The notes under the pieces were generated by a model, which did not search any database, was not told the origin of the DNA, and worked only from the letters and a program-made list of their open reading frames with translations. A program made the position numbers and the translations under genes. From assembly GCA_948146395.1 (NCBI GenBank), contig OX411549.1, positions 24,853,155 through 24,917,154 of the forward strand: DNA of 64,000 bases, written 5' to 3'. The stretch comes from Fragum whitleyi (taxonomy: Eukaryota; Mollusca; Bivalvia; Cardiida; Cardiidae). Positions within the stretch are counted from its first letter, which is position 1. Every line of letters begins with the position of its first letter. Below are positions 54,001 through 59,603 of this stretch, one piece after another.

Positions 54001-57000
54001 TCTAAAAATAACTACAGTAAAACCCCTCTATTAAGACCACTTGGGGTACTTTTTGAAAGTGGTCTTAATAGCGGGGTGGTCTTAATTCTGAGGTTTGGTC
54101 GGATGCGTTCTAACTTCCTAGACTAATTATGGCTAATAGAATAGACTATGTAATTCAGTTTATTTTTTTATGCCCCCGATAGGGAGGCATCATAAATTTG
54201 ACTTGTCCGTCTGTCCGTCCGTCCGTCCGTCATTCCGTCCAAAAACTTTAACATTGGCCATAACTTCTAAATCAAAGCGGTGTCGGGGGCATTGTCATCT
54301 TACAGTGACAGCTCTTGTTTAGATTTAAACTTTACTGTGTATTTTACATTGCGTAATTAAATCTATAAAATAGCAATTACATGTAAAACTTTTGTTATTG
54401 TTGTCGTGTTTCAAGCCAATCCAAATTGTTGATTCCAAAAGAAAAAGTGATTCTTTGAAACTGCTCATTTCAATGATACAAATCTTCTTCAACTCGAGAG
54501 TATAAGCTAAGTTAAATTCTTATTGCTTATGCAAAAACTAGGACAAAGGCCCTATTATAGAAGAGAGTTTTCTGATGCAAAAAATTGTCTTAAATTGTTT
54601 GTTTTGCTTTCAATTCATAACTTAGAACCTCTTTTTCCCTTCCCAAAAACTCTCGGTGAGTAGGCGTAGTGAACTCGCTTTCTTTGCAAAGTTATTGCAA
54701 AGTTATTTTTTTCTTTCAATATAGCTATTTCTCCTTTACGTTTGTTTATTTGATCTGGTTTGAAAACCTACCACGGATTATTTATATTTAGATAAGGGCA
54801 ATTATTGTCGAACTTAAAATGAAGCGCATACATTCAGTAAAATCCCAAAAACGAAGCCTATCAATCATAAGCAAATTTACAATCGGTCAGCAGATCGCCG
54901 AAAACGATTTCCTGTATGTTTCCATAATTAGCATTACTTTTGGTTTCTTTACTCCAGTTAACCAGGTAACATCTTTAATTGATAGACGTATGCAGTGTAT
55001 CAAAACAATTGACCACTTAAAGTTGTTTGGTTGAAAATAACACCAAAACACAATAGAGGTTTAATCACGATATCGAAAAATTCGATAATCTATTGTTGAT
55101 CAATTCGTACCGAATTAGTGTCGTACTTACAAAGCGTGAAATTCGGATGGTCGATCCGGAGGTGTGAAGTTACTGGTCTTTTTAGCGAGGTTCGTAATAG
55201 TGTAATATACGGCGTTTGTACTGAAATTAGTGGTCGTAATTTGGAATAGCGGGGTGCTCGCATTAGAGGGGTTCGCGACCATTAAAATAAAGAACAAATA
55301 ATTCCGTTCTGTCGAAAATCGTTCGTAATAGCGGGGTGCCCGTTTTTCCGGGGTGGTCGGAAGGAGGGGTTTTACTGTATATGATATCATAAAAAATATC
55401 ATACGGGATGTAATCACACAGATATTTGTATAGTTATAAGATAAATTGTCTTGTCATAAATGCACTAGGAGGCATAGGCAACAATGTTGCCAATTTTTTA
55501 GCTCAACTGGACAAAGTCCAGGGGGCTATTTTCATGGCACTCTGTGCCTTCATCTGTCAATCCGTCCTTGAATCAATGCATGTAAAAAATCTTTCTTGGA
55601 TCATCTTCTCTGAAGCTACTGGTTAGAATTTAACCAAATTTCACAAGAACTAACCTGTACTCATGCTTTCTAAGATTTCTTCCTGAAATTATGATTTGGG
55701 GGAAATGTGGGTGCTGTTGATTCAGCTTAAAATAGTTTGATATGACAAAAAAAGAAAAATATCTTCTCTGATATGAATTTTGGATGCAAATGATTGATGT
55801 CTTAGATCATCTTCTCTGAAGCTACTGGTTAGAATTTAACCAAATTTCACAAAAATTAACCTGTACTCATGATTTCTAAGATTTCTTCCTGAAATGACAA
55901 AAAAAGAAAAATATCTTCTCTGATATGAATTTTGGATACAAATGATTGATGTCTAAGATCATCTTCTCTGAAGCTACTGGTTAGAATTTAACCAAATTTC
56001 ACAAGAATTAACCTGTACTCATGCTTTCTAAGATTTCTTCCTGAAATGACAAAAAAAGAAAAATATCTTCTCTGATATGAATTTTGGATACAAATGATTG
56101 ATGTCTTAGATCATCTTCTCTGAAGCTACTGGTTAGAATTTAACCAAATTTCACAAGAATTAACCTGTACTCATGCTTTCTAAGATTTCTTCCTGAAATG
56201 ACAAAAAAAGAAAAATATCTTCTCTGATATGAATTTTGGATACAAATGATTGATGTCTTAGATCATCTTCTCTGAAGCTACTGGTTAGAATTTAACCAAA
56301 TTTCACAAGAATTAACCTGTACTCATGCTTTCTAAGATTTCTTCCTGAAATGACAAAAAAAGAAAAATATCTTCTCTGATATGAATTTTGGATACAAATG
56401 ATTGATGTCTGGATTGTTCTTTGGATAGATCGCTCTTTGATTTCTTTCTAGGTGATTACTAATAGTTTATGGCTCAGCTTAAAACTTTTAATGCAATAAA
56501 TTAATTAATCTTTATGAATCTGTTAGGCATTTGGTGCCAGTGGAGTAATAATGGCCCCCTTGGGCCTTTTATTTTGTGAGCAAAGAAAATGCTTTGATAT
56601 TGTGCAGCCACACAGTCTTATCAGTGTTCACTATCCACTCTTTAGGTATATTTTGACTCAATTTTTCTACAGACAATCATCAAATATTGATGAATTTTGT
56701 AGCTTTTAGGTTTCTCAATATCTAAATTTATTGCACATATGAAATTGTTTGAAAAGTCATGCATCATCCTTGTATACCTTGGGTTTCCCTATTCGCTATG
56801 TCATATCTACATATACAGACTGCATGAAATACCTATATTTTTTACAGATCAGTGGGTCTGGTAAACTGATATTTTTTATCAGTCCAAATTAAATTCCATC
56901 AGACAGATCAATAACATACATTGTGTATGTGTCTAGATTTCACCTGTGCTGTATTCATGCTCAACTTATCAGACCATCATGTTTTTTACCAGACATATCA

Positions 57001-59603
57001 GTTGGACTGGTGGTATTTTGTGATACCCCAGGGGGTTCCCTTTTTGATACTCAAATACTAAGACAAGCCAAGGGTAGCCAAGAAAAGTAAAGCATAGGCA
57101 CTTTTCATTTCAGTGTGTTACATTGCAGGAATTAGAACATTGATCTTAAACCATCTTGATATATTTTTCAGTCTGAAAGAACATACATCAGAGGATAGAA
57201 AGATATTGACAGGAGACTTTCAATTAGTTTCTGTTCTAACAGAGAAGTTATTTGAGTCAGATGGTAATCAAGTGTGTAGAACTGTTGTTGCTGTTAATAA
57301 TACTGTGATTGCACTGGAGCTAGTTAGGGGACCTGGAACAGACAAACCAATGCTCAATGTTCTCTTTAAGCTGGATTTACCTGGTATTCCAACAGAGGCT
57401 TGCATTGTGGGAAAAGGAAGTAAGTAAGATTTATATTTTGTTTGAGTCAAATCGTAATCAAGTGTGTAGAACTGTCTTTGCTGTTAATAATACTGTGTTA
57501 GTACTGAAGCTAGTGAGGGGACCTGGAACAGACAAACCAGCGCTCAATTTTCTCTTTAAGGTGGATTTACCTGGTATTCCAAAGGAGGCAAGCATTGTGG
57601 GAAAAGGAGGTAAGTATGCTTGAATGTTTTTAGCTCATCTGAGCACAATGTGTTCAAGGGAAACTTTAAGAATCACCCCGAGTCTAACATGCGTTGTCCA
57701 TGGTCAACAATCTTAAAAACTTCTTCTTCTGAACCACAAGGTCCATTTCAATGATACTTTACCAGAATTTCTTTGATTGACTCTTTTGAAAAAATGTTCG
57801 CGAAATTTAGATTGGCCCAAAAATATGGGCTTGGTAAGGTGGGCTTATTTTGAGTCCGAAATCTTTGAAAGACATATACGCCTGAACCACTGGGCCAATA
57901 TCAATGAAATTTTACCAGAATGTTCCTTTGATGACCCTTTTTAAAAATTGTACATGAAAGTTTGAATGGCCCATAAATATGGATGAGGCAGGGCGGAGCT
58001 TATTTAAGCCCAAAATCTTTGAACAACATCTTCTCATAAATCACTGGGCTGGTTACAATGAAACCAGATTGTTCCTTTGATTACCCTCTTCAAAATTTGT
58101 TTGCAAAATGTTGATTGGCTCATAAATATGGGCATGGCAGGGTTGGGCTTTTTTTTGAATGGATGGGCAGGGTCTTTTATAACATCTCCTCTTCAACAAT
58201 TATGCAAATTTGAATGAAACTTTGCTAGAAAGTTACTTGGATGAGATCCACTGGACCAATAAAATTCAGGTGAGCTGTTTGGGTGCCATTCTGGTCCTCT
58301 TGTTTCGGCTCTTTTAGCATTACAGGTCACATTTTAATCTCTATACTATTACTCTATTATTAACCAAAAAAGTATTTCAAGTTTCAATTCATATTTGCTT
58401 GAAATCCCTGCGCTTACAAATTAGAATAATTTAGGTTAAAAATAAATACTAACTCTTATCCTGCTCAATTCAAATTTTGAATTTCACCAATGATCTCTTT
58501 GGTTGCATTTTAAGTTTCTACCACAATAATTAAATTGAAAGCAGGTAGTGTAGCCTTATATCAGGCTACAGATTCACATCTATTGAGGCTGATCTTAGGC
58601 TCTATAGTCTGTCAAAGCTTTGTGTAAAATAAGAATATGTCACAAACAGACTTGGAAGGGTAAACACAATGAGTCTGATCATGCATATGCATTTACTCAG
58701 TTAGGTGAAAAAAAACACTTCTGCAATTTTGACATGAATCAGTAGACTACTGTACTCACATACTTATACTGCTTTTGTTTGTTGTCTTTTTGTTTATTAA
58801 CTGTTACATGATCTGGACCGGACATCAAAAGAAATGAAGGTCGATCACATGGGTCTGATTCGCGGGCTGGCACACTTATAAACAAATTGTCCTTTGGATG
58901 AGACATTAAACCCAGGTCCAATGTGACAATGCTTTACATCGAGCAAGTTAAAGAACCATAGAGGATTTTGGCAGAAGTTTTGTCATGTATCCTTGCACTA
59001 TCCCCTGCAACAACAAACCACCTTGTGGGGCTTGGCTTATATGGGCATGTGCTATGGAAGCGAGGATGAATAAACAGAAATACAATGCATACATGATCCC
59101 TGGAGTATTCCTTTTAAACATTCCGACACAATGCCACTTTTTAATGCACAAAATTTTTTTTGGAAAACATTGTGAACAAAGAAGAAATTACATGATGCTT
59201 GTCACTGTTCATAATGCTGTCTTCCCCAAAAGACAAAATTAATTTCAGAACTTCATCAATTGAAAATAGTTGTTATTTGCAATTGTTTGGAATTTGACCA
59301 TTATAAAATTCTGGTTATTGGTTGATACAACTTTTACAATTTATTCCAGTTGGGTACCTAGTTTCTGCGACCATGAATTCCAACGAAGATCAAGCAAATT
59401 ACAATGAACATGTATTTTATCTCACAAATGATGGGCAGCTGCAGGGTGTGTTACCTTTCCTAGGAAAAGGTCCAAGGTCATTCCATTGTACTTATCTCCA
59501 TGGCAACATTGATGAAGGGGAAGGTCAAAGTTCATCAAAGGCTGGATGGTACTGCTATATGAGGGATGGAAAAGGAGGAATCTTGAGTGTTAAACTGAAT
59601 TAA
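20536..59603 (+). CDS. 18-exon gene for a 1248-residue protein of unrecognised family
   Basis: Joined coding exons: 20536-20673, 22163-23141, 26123-26264, 28777-28895, 29785-29974, 31370-31503, 32296-32434, 34405-34572, 36299-36424, 37462-37541, 41238-41446, 43559-43687, 47835-48023, 50323-50453, 51599-51739, 53498-53728, 57172-57419, 59350-59603. All borders are GT/AG, phases match at every junction and the total (3747 nt) is a multiple of three. Residues 65-150 are acidic and 160-173 basic (ERKRRPSKKQKKKR, NLS-like). Residues 220-228 (SLVELCMRV) plus LP at 248-249 fit an elongin BC-box and SOCS-box tail. Residues about 461-515 are helical and TPR-like. Residues about 740-1248 are strand-rich, perhaps a propeller or repeated beta domain. 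No signal peptide or membrane segment is evident. An E3 substrate-receptor role is only inference. I do not recognise an orthologue. Confidence 0.85.
20764..20955 (+). mobile_element. SINE, 3'-truncated (intron 1)
   Basis: tRNA-like head with box A TAGCGCAATTGGTAGTG and box B GGGTTTGATCTC, then the body up to GATGGTAGTACT. It stops abruptly where an AGCTC-type array begins. Confidence 0.65.
20956..21640 (+). repeat. Tandem array, about 150-165-bp units (intron 1)
   Basis: Three to four degenerate units with ACATAGAATCAAAGAGCAAA, CCAGATCGCAGACAG, CATATTTGGTATGTAGCAT and AATCTAGTGGACC. The head resembles the AGCTC-type monomer (GATGAAACTTGGCAGGAATG). Confidence 0.55.
21745..22155 (-). repeat. 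Palindromic AT-rich element (intron 1)
   Basis: The core is an inverted repeat around GAACAACAAAAGCTATA / TATAGCTTTTGTTGTTC. Related copies occur in the other orientation at 23510-23776 with 24434-24600 and at 27790-28580. It ends 8 bp before exon 2. Confidence 0.55.
22163..23141 (+). CDS. Main gene exon 2 (acidic/basic, SOCS-box-like)
   Basis: The largest exon, residues 47-373. The acceptor is TATTACAG|AAG and the donor G|GTGAGT. It carries the acidic stretch, the basic NLS-like cluster, the BC-box-like SLVELCMRV with a following RRRR, and the LP...LL tail that would correspond to a Cul box. The end is aromatic-rich (LYYENTNFYNYYIS). Confidence 0.85.
23198..23346. repeat. Hairpin MITE (intron 2)
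   Basis: Long imperfect palindrome: AAACTAAAATCTAATCACAC / GTGTGATTAGG-TTTTTAGTTT, with GATTTCATG/CATGAAATC further out. A second copy lies at 59912-60062. Confidence 0.65.
23777..24428. mobile_element. 652-bp hAT-like element with 5-bp duplication (intron 2)
   Basis: Ends CAGGGTTTGACACT and (reverse complement) CAGGGATCGACACTAAC. A perfect duplication ACATC lies at 23772-23776 and 24429-24433. It splits a copy of the palindromic AT-rich element. It contains a GAAGAAATTGC hairpin (about 23915-23985) and a nested MITE at 24071-24333 with ends GAGGTGCGTTTGTT / AACGAACGCACCTC. Confidence 0.75.
24653..24998. mobile_element. 346-bp MITE, CAGGGCTTGTG ends (intron 2)
   Basis: 11-bp perfect inverted ends CAGGGCTTGTG/CACAAGCCCTG. 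GGGGTCAAA motifs repeat inside, with a 13-nt poly-G run near 24951. No clear target duplication was found. Confidence 0.6.
25012..25610 (+). repeat. Degenerate H1 repeat, interrupted (intron 2)
   Basis: TTTTACCTTGTCCATC...GTCAGGGTCACTTAACAAGG continues, after an insertion at about 25216-25553, with GAGGGCATGAGTGTTTTACA and CATCTTGTTTC. The inserted piece has loosely inverted ends (CTGGCAGG/CCTGCCAG) and a TTCAGCTT-AAGCTGAA hairpin. Confidence 0.5.
25617..25823. repeat. Hairpin MITE (intron 2)
   Basis: Inverted pairs AAGATCTTTATTTATAT / ATATAAATAAAGATCTT and GTGAAATTGAAACTCTTTAC / its complement, with a loop of about 50 bp. Confidence 0.65.
26123..26264 (+). CDS. Main gene exon 3
   Basis: Acceptor TATACAG|CC, donor AG|GTAAAT. 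It encodes about residues 373-420 (AFAVTVDLMLPSTV... to VKLALKAR). Confidence 0.8.
26320..26603 (+). mobile_element. SINE, near full length (intron 3)
   Basis: Head GCCGCCATAGCCGGGTTATT, box B GGGTTTGATCACC, body GGATAGCAGCTGGAGGCTAG, ATACCAGGAATCCATTG and GAAAGCAGCATAAAACTC, then a (CAAT)n tail. It begins 56 bp after the exon 3 donor. Confidence 0.75.
27258..27504. mobile_element. TTAA-type MITE, family 2 (intron 3)
   Basis: Ends TTAACCCTTGTCATGCTGA and TCAGCATGACAAGGGTTAA, with a TTAA duplication as in piggyBac-type insertion and a central GCACATATGTGC hairpin. Second copy at 62003-62248. Confidence 0.75.
27817..28367. repeat. Three tandem copies of a 184-bp palindromic unit (intron 3)
   Basis: Units start at 27817, 28002 and 28185. 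Each has CAGTGTAAGATGAATTTATA, the inverted core AAAATAGCTATATTTTCATG / GAAAATATAGCTTTTG, and ATTCTATTTCTTTAAAGCAA. The copies are highly similar. Confidence 0.75.
28575..28712 (+). pseudogene. Broken tandem copy of exon 4
   Basis: Offset by 171 bp from exon 4 and nearly identical to it from about 28607. It also includes part of the polypyrimidine region upstream. A 1-bp deletion near 28690 (GCTACAAAATG against GCTACAGAGATG) shifts the frame and leads to a TGA at about 28723. No donor matching exon 4 is kept. Confidence 0.8.
28777..28895 (+). CDS. Main gene exon 4
   Basis: Acceptor TTTGATAG|A, donor A|GTAAGT. It encodes about residues 420-460 (YPHLVDQFFDLVMPYVMWTR...). A broken duplicate lies directly upstream. 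Confidence 0.8.
29200..29335. repeat. Hairpin MITE fragment (intron 4)
   Basis: CAGCCCTTCCTTCAGGATG / CATCCTAAATGCAGGGCCT-like ends around a CATGTGCACATG centre. It resembles the hairpin at 47618-47755. Confidence 0.45.
29483..29560 (+). mobile_element. SINE fragment (intron 4)
   Basis: ATACCCGGAATCCATTGTTA and GGTGCAGTAGTGG match the 3' body of the SINE at 26320. Confidence 0.5.
29785..29974 (+). CDS. Main gene exon 5 (helical, TPR-like)
   Basis: Acceptor TTATAG|GT, donor GG|GTAATC. Residues about 460-523 include MYISEIARMLHQFGDEEGAI and FYKTAAEVAISS, two amphipathic helices spaced as in a TPR-like hairpin. Confidence 0.8.
30506..30734 (+). mobile_element. TTAA-type MITE, family 1 (intron 5)
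   Basis: TTAACCCTTTCCTGTTTTAC at one end and AAACAGCAAAGGGTTAA at the other. The centre is a GAAGAAATTGC/GCAATTTCTTC hairpin. TTAA flanks suit a piggyBac-like target. Confidence 0.8.
30912..31358 (+). pseudogene. Three degenerate tandem copies of exon 6
   Basis: Copies start near 30914, about 31065 and 31206; the last two are spaced about 167 bp. The third keeps the acceptor (GTTGTTTTACAG) and the phase of the true exon, and stays open until TAG after about 36 codons. Each copy diverges from exon 6 after GCCACAGTTATA and continues with ACCAGGAAGCTATAG and TTAGGTGCTCCAGC, which matches the body of the SINE at 26320. None keeps the exon 6 donor. Confidence 0.75.
31370..31503 (+). CDS. Main gene exon 6 (Cys-rich)
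   Basis: Acceptor GTTTTACAG|A, donor G|GTAGGC. It encodes about residues 523-568, including CWSCAMGMPNRKEAT. It is the only one of four tandem copies with a complete 3' part and donor. Confidence 0.8.
32296..32434 (+). CDS. Main gene exon 7
   Basis: Acceptor TTTTCAG|AT, donor AG|GTTAGT. Residues about 568-614 (DWLETAEKKIDEFSTKVPHL...), helical. A TTAA MITE begins 17 bp after the donor. Confidence 0.8.
32451..32680 (-). mobile_element. TTAA-type MITE, family 1 (intron 7)
   Basis: Reverse-orientation copy of 30506-30734, with TTAACCCTTTGCTGTTTAAT and GTAAAACAGGAAAGTGTTAA ends. Confidence 0.8.
32854..33073 (+). repeat. ATGCCCCC-type repeat (H1 family, intron 7)
   Basis: TTTTTATGCCCCCGTATCGA start and GGGGGCATTTGTGTTTCACA...CATCTTGTCG end, with a shortened middle and a partly duplicated AAAACTTAACC. 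Confidence 0.65.
33480..34310 (+). repeat. Tandem array, about 165-170-bp units (intron 7)
   Basis: About five degenerate units with AATTATCAGATTTACTTGAA, TTTCACAGGATGATTTTAGG, AAGTTCCTTTGAAAAAGGG and CTGATCTGTCAAAAAACA. Confidence 0.55.
34405..34572 (+). CDS. Main gene exon 8
   Basis: Acceptor TTTTTTGCAG|A, donor AG|GTATGT. Residues about 614-670 (SFQQIGDNVLAFLGARERNP...WRTHLLPASLSHE). Confidence 0.8.
34840..35946 (+). repeat. Array repeat ending in CTTGTT, with SINE inside (intron 8)
   Basis: About five units of roughly 150 bp (GCATATCTCCTAAAGTATAA, GCTATCAACTTGAAACTTTA, CTCTTGCTTGCATAATTTGG). The 3' end is GACCTGGCTCTTGTTA, like the other CTTGTT-ended families. Confidence 0.5.
34949..35213 (+). 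mobile_element. SINE with 9-bp target duplication (intron 8)
   Basis: Box A TGGCCTAGTGGTAAATG and box B GGTCCGAGCCCC. The tail is CGAACTAAATCAAATTGG. AAACTTTAT is repeated exactly at 34940-34948 and 35214-35222. The body differs from the 26320 family. Confidence 0.75.
36040..36268 (+). repeat. Degenerate H1 repeat (intron 8)
   Basis: GTCTGTGTGTCTGTCTGAAAA, a reduced GGTCATATGTAAGG and GGCATTTGTGCTTCATAAAC / CATCTTGCTC. It ends 31 bp before exon 9. Confidence 0.5.
36299..36424 (+). CDS. Main gene exon 9
   Basis: Acceptor CTTTTTCAG|A, donor GG|GTAGGT. Residues about 670-712 (SIEAHINSKELNLHISSTGH...). Confidence 0.8.
36578..36660. repeat. Small hairpin (intron 9)
   Basis: CCAGCCCTG / CAGGGCTGG ends about 60 bp apart. 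Confidence 0.45.
36830..36915. repeat. Hairpin MITE (intron 9)
   Basis: AGGGGTCAGTGCAA and TTGCACTGACCCCT flank an inner AAGTGCC/GGCACTT stem. A decayed copy lies at 42405-42490. Confidence 0.6.
36971..37189 (+). mobile_element. SINE, 5'-truncated (intron 9)
   Basis: Starts within the body (GGCGGCACTTATTCTTTCCG) and runs through GGAGGCTAGGAAGGG and TAGGTGCTCCAGCC to a TCAATGAATCAATCAA tail. Confidence 0.65.
37462..37541 (+). CDS. Main gene exon 10
   Basis: Acceptor TATTTTCCAG|G, donor G|GTAAGT. Residues about 712-739 (SLVMNNCPSFIGEWQSAYQE...). It is the shortest exon and is supported by phase continuity on both sides. Confidence 0.75.
38369..40309. mobile_element. 1.9 kb non-autonomous element with CTCCC subterminal repeats (intron 10)
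   Basis: Inverted ends CAGACATGTGATATCTCC and (reverse complement) CATACATGTGATATTTCC, 16 of 18 matching. AATACC flanks both sides (38363-38368, 40310-40315). CTCCCGAT/CTCCCTA-type motifs are repeated near each end. No transposase seen in the interior. Confidence 0.65.
40400..41119 (+). repeat. AGCTC-type tandem repeat (H2-like, intron 10)
   Basis: Units with GATGGATATCAACCAAAATT, TGATCCTTTAGTGACCC and GATGAAAAATATG. It ends CCTGTTGAGCTCATGCAGCTCTAG, a GAGCT/AGCTC hairpin. Confidence 0.5.
41238..41446 (+). CDS. Main gene exon 11
   Basis: Acceptor CATTTCAG|AA, donor AAG|GTTTGT. Residues about 739-808 (LLLLPTPMLIYSNDDGTNVH...KAVTLMDTFHEPKTI...), which alternate short strands as in beta-propeller blades. 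Confidence 0.8.
41481..42393. mobile_element. 913-bp mariner-like element (intron 11)
   Basis: About 30-bp inverted ends: TAGTCCGTTTGACTTCTATA and TATAGAAGTCAAACGGACTA, then TGGACCAAC/GTTGGTCCA. TA duplication at 41479-41480 and 42394-42395. No transposase frame visible. Confidence 0.75.
42852..43070 (+). mobile_element. SINE, 5'-truncated (intron 11)
   Basis: Body from GACGTCAGCACTCATTATTT through GATAGCAGCTGGAGGCTAGG, TAGGTGCTCCAGTC and GAAAGCGGCATAAAACTC to a CAATCAATGAATC tail. Confidence 0.65.
43559..43687 (+). CDS. Main gene exon 12
   Basis: Acceptor TTTTTCTAG|GAA, donor GAT|GTAGGT, phase 0 at both ends. Residues 809-851, charged and helical (ECEKKIHQNKIYLENFKGKK...). Confidence 0.8.
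43688..46000. other. Intron 12, first part, no gene seen
   Basis: It contains several GACCTTTGACCT/TTTGACCTC-type repeats at 44300-44600, in units of about 120 bp. An open minus-strand stretch at 43801-44007 has no recognisable domain. Confidence 0.4.
46008..46193. repeat. 186-bp palindrome (intron 12)
   Basis: AGGGACGAGTGTCTTTTTC / GAAAAAGACACTCATCCCT outer arms and TAAAGTGCAATTGCCTTCGC / GGAAATTGCACTTTA inner arms, with a small CCCTACGGGCG loop region. Confidence 0.7.
46361..47126. repeat. 383-bp perfect tandem duplication (intron 12)
   Basis: 46361-46743 and 46744-47126 read identically throughout, from TAGGAACACCCTGG to AAATGGTCGGA. They form part of an AGCTC-type repeat. Confidence 0.85.
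46394..47608 (+). repeat. AGCTC-type repeat (H2, intron 12)
   Basis: TTTTAAGCTCCACGGGCCAA start. The monomers include the 383-bp duplication and three further shorter units. It ends GTGGAGCGACTC then the hairpin AAGCCATTCATGGCTT and TCTAGTT. Confidence 0.6.
47618..47755. repeat. Hairpin MITE (intron 12)
   Basis: CAGCCCTGTGTTCAGTATGAC / GTCATCCTGAACATAGGGCTTG outer arms and AACAGTGCAAACTGTTT / AACAGTTTG inner arms. It ends 80 bp before exon 13. Confidence 0.65.
47835..48023 (+). CDS. Main gene exon 13 (two possible acceptors)
   Basis: The acceptor is AATTACAG|TTG, or 6 nt later TTGCAG|GTG; both keep phase 0 and differ by two residues (Leu-Gln). The donor is GTG|GTAAGC. Residues 852-914, basic first half (STQEKREAKTKSKGKPYM) then strands. 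Confidence 0.8.
48238..48300. repeat. Short hairpin (intron 13)
   Basis: AGCATGAAACAGTTGTA and TACAACTGTTTCATGCT flank a CTGCC...GGCAG stem. Confidence 0.6.
48780..49440 (+). repeat. Tandem array, about 180-bp units (intron 13)
   Basis: Units with TTATGCCCCCTTAAAACTTA, TTATTGAAATTGCAGCC, TGCAACTCCTCCTAA and GATTTAAATGAAACTTGGT. Similar CTTGAAACTTGGTC text continues at 49640 and 51240. Confidence 0.5.
50323..50453 (+). CDS. Main gene exon 14
   Basis: Acceptor TATATTTCAG|TTC, donor TG|GTAAGT. Residues about 915-958 (FIRTTDKAEFQNVQISSTNY...). Confidence 0.8.
51599..51739 (+). CDS. Main gene exon 15
   Basis: Acceptor TTATTTTCAG|T, donor AG|GTAGGT. Residues about 958-1005 (CKLYNEFGTFIESVSLTGYD...GGCDPCIIGLYLYG). 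Confidence 0.8.
52808..52976. repeat. Hairpin MITE (intron 15)
   Basis: TTAAGGTAGTAGACCTGTAA / TTATGGGTCCACTAACTTAA arms, with GGTTTCCTAATGAAAA-like inner arms. Related to 63548-63715 and, more loosely, to 51995-52110. Confidence 0.55.
53160..53398 (+). repeat. H1-like repeat, diverged (intron 15)
   Basis: GGGGGCATATTTTTTTACATGTCTGTCGG start, TCAGTCAAGGTTAAGGTCAT middle and GCAGGGGCATTAGTGTAG end, with no CTTGTT. Confidence 0.5.
53498..53728 (+). CDS. Main gene exon 16
   Basis: Acceptor AATTTCAG|C, donor AG|GTTGGT. Residues about 1005-1082 (IWKHMIGSGEDVENDVTLSI... to MNLPE). A palindromic MITE starts about 60 bp downstream. Confidence 0.8.
53788..53917. repeat. 130-bp near-perfect palindrome (intron 16)
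   Basis: TATATATAATACATACTTAG and CTAAGTATGTATTATATTTA ends, with inner AAAAAATATCTAAC / GTTAGATATTTTTT arms. It lies 60 bp after exon 16. Confidence 0.7.
54015..55377. mobile_element. 1.36 kb mariner-like element (intron 16)
   Basis: Ends CAGTAAAACCCCTC and GAGGGGTTTTACTG with TA duplication (54013-54014, 55378-55379). Subterminal AATAGCGGGGTG motifs are repeated at both ends. No transposase recognised inside. Confidence 0.75.
54165..54319 (+). repeat. ATGCCCCC-type repeat, short form (inside 54015-55377)
   Basis: TTTTTTATGCCCCCGATAGG start and GTCGGGGGCAT end. The 3' hairpin has a different stem (TGTCA/TGACA) but is again followed by CTCTTGTTT. Confidence 0.7.
55497..56571 (+). repeat. 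AGCTC-type repeat with 152-bp satellite-like core (intron 16)
   Basis: Head TTTTTAGCTCAACTGGAC at 55497. Five units start at 55599, 55805, 55957, 56109 and 56261. The first is 206 bp with an extra segment; the others are 152 bp and nearly identical. The tail is CCAGTGGAG...GGCCCCCTTGGGCCTTTT, again a hairpin. Confidence 0.75.
57172..57419 (+). CDS. Main gene exon 17
   Basis: Acceptor ATTTTTCAG|T, donor A|GTAAGT. Residues about 1082-1165 (LKEHTSEDRKILTGDFQLVS... to IPTEACIVGKG), strand-rich. Confidence 0.8.
57441..57609 (+). pseudogene. Partial tandem copy of exon 17
   Basis: A copy of 57251-57419 plus the donor, offset by 190 bp. It has no stop codon, keeps the frame and the GTAAGT donor, and would join exon 18 in phase. 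It has no acceptor, because the duplicated unit starts inside the exon. Roughly a dozen residues differ from the original (for example GDxxxx to a N-R pair near its start, and E to K before LVRGPG), so constraint looks weak. Confidence 0.75.
57632..58306 (+). repeat. AGCTC-type repeat (H2, intron 17)
   Basis: TTTTTAGCTCATCTGAGCAC start. About four monomers of roughly 165 bp (CCACTGGGCCAATATCAATG, AAATATGGGCTTGG). It ends CAGGTGAGCTGTTT...TCCTCTTGTTTC. Confidence 0.65.
58800..59060 (+). mobile_element. SINE-like sequence, second family (intron 17)
   Basis: TTGTCCTTTGGATGAGACATTAAACCCAGGTCC-type core, preceded by a weak box B-like GGGTCTGATTCGCG. Matches the core at 16130-16283. Confidence 0.45.
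59350..59603 (+). CDS. Main gene exon 18 (stop)
   Basis: Acceptor TTTATTCCAG|TT. Residues about 1165-1248 (GYLVSATMNSNEDQANYNEH...GGILSVKLN), ending TAA at 59601-59603. The stop codon lies within the TTAA target site of a MITE. Confidence 0.85.

Noticed and set aside
58985..59242. 85-codon plus-strand frame before exon 18
   Set aside because: Overlaps a SINE-like core and a hairpin; no phase-compatible splice sites with exons 17 and 18.
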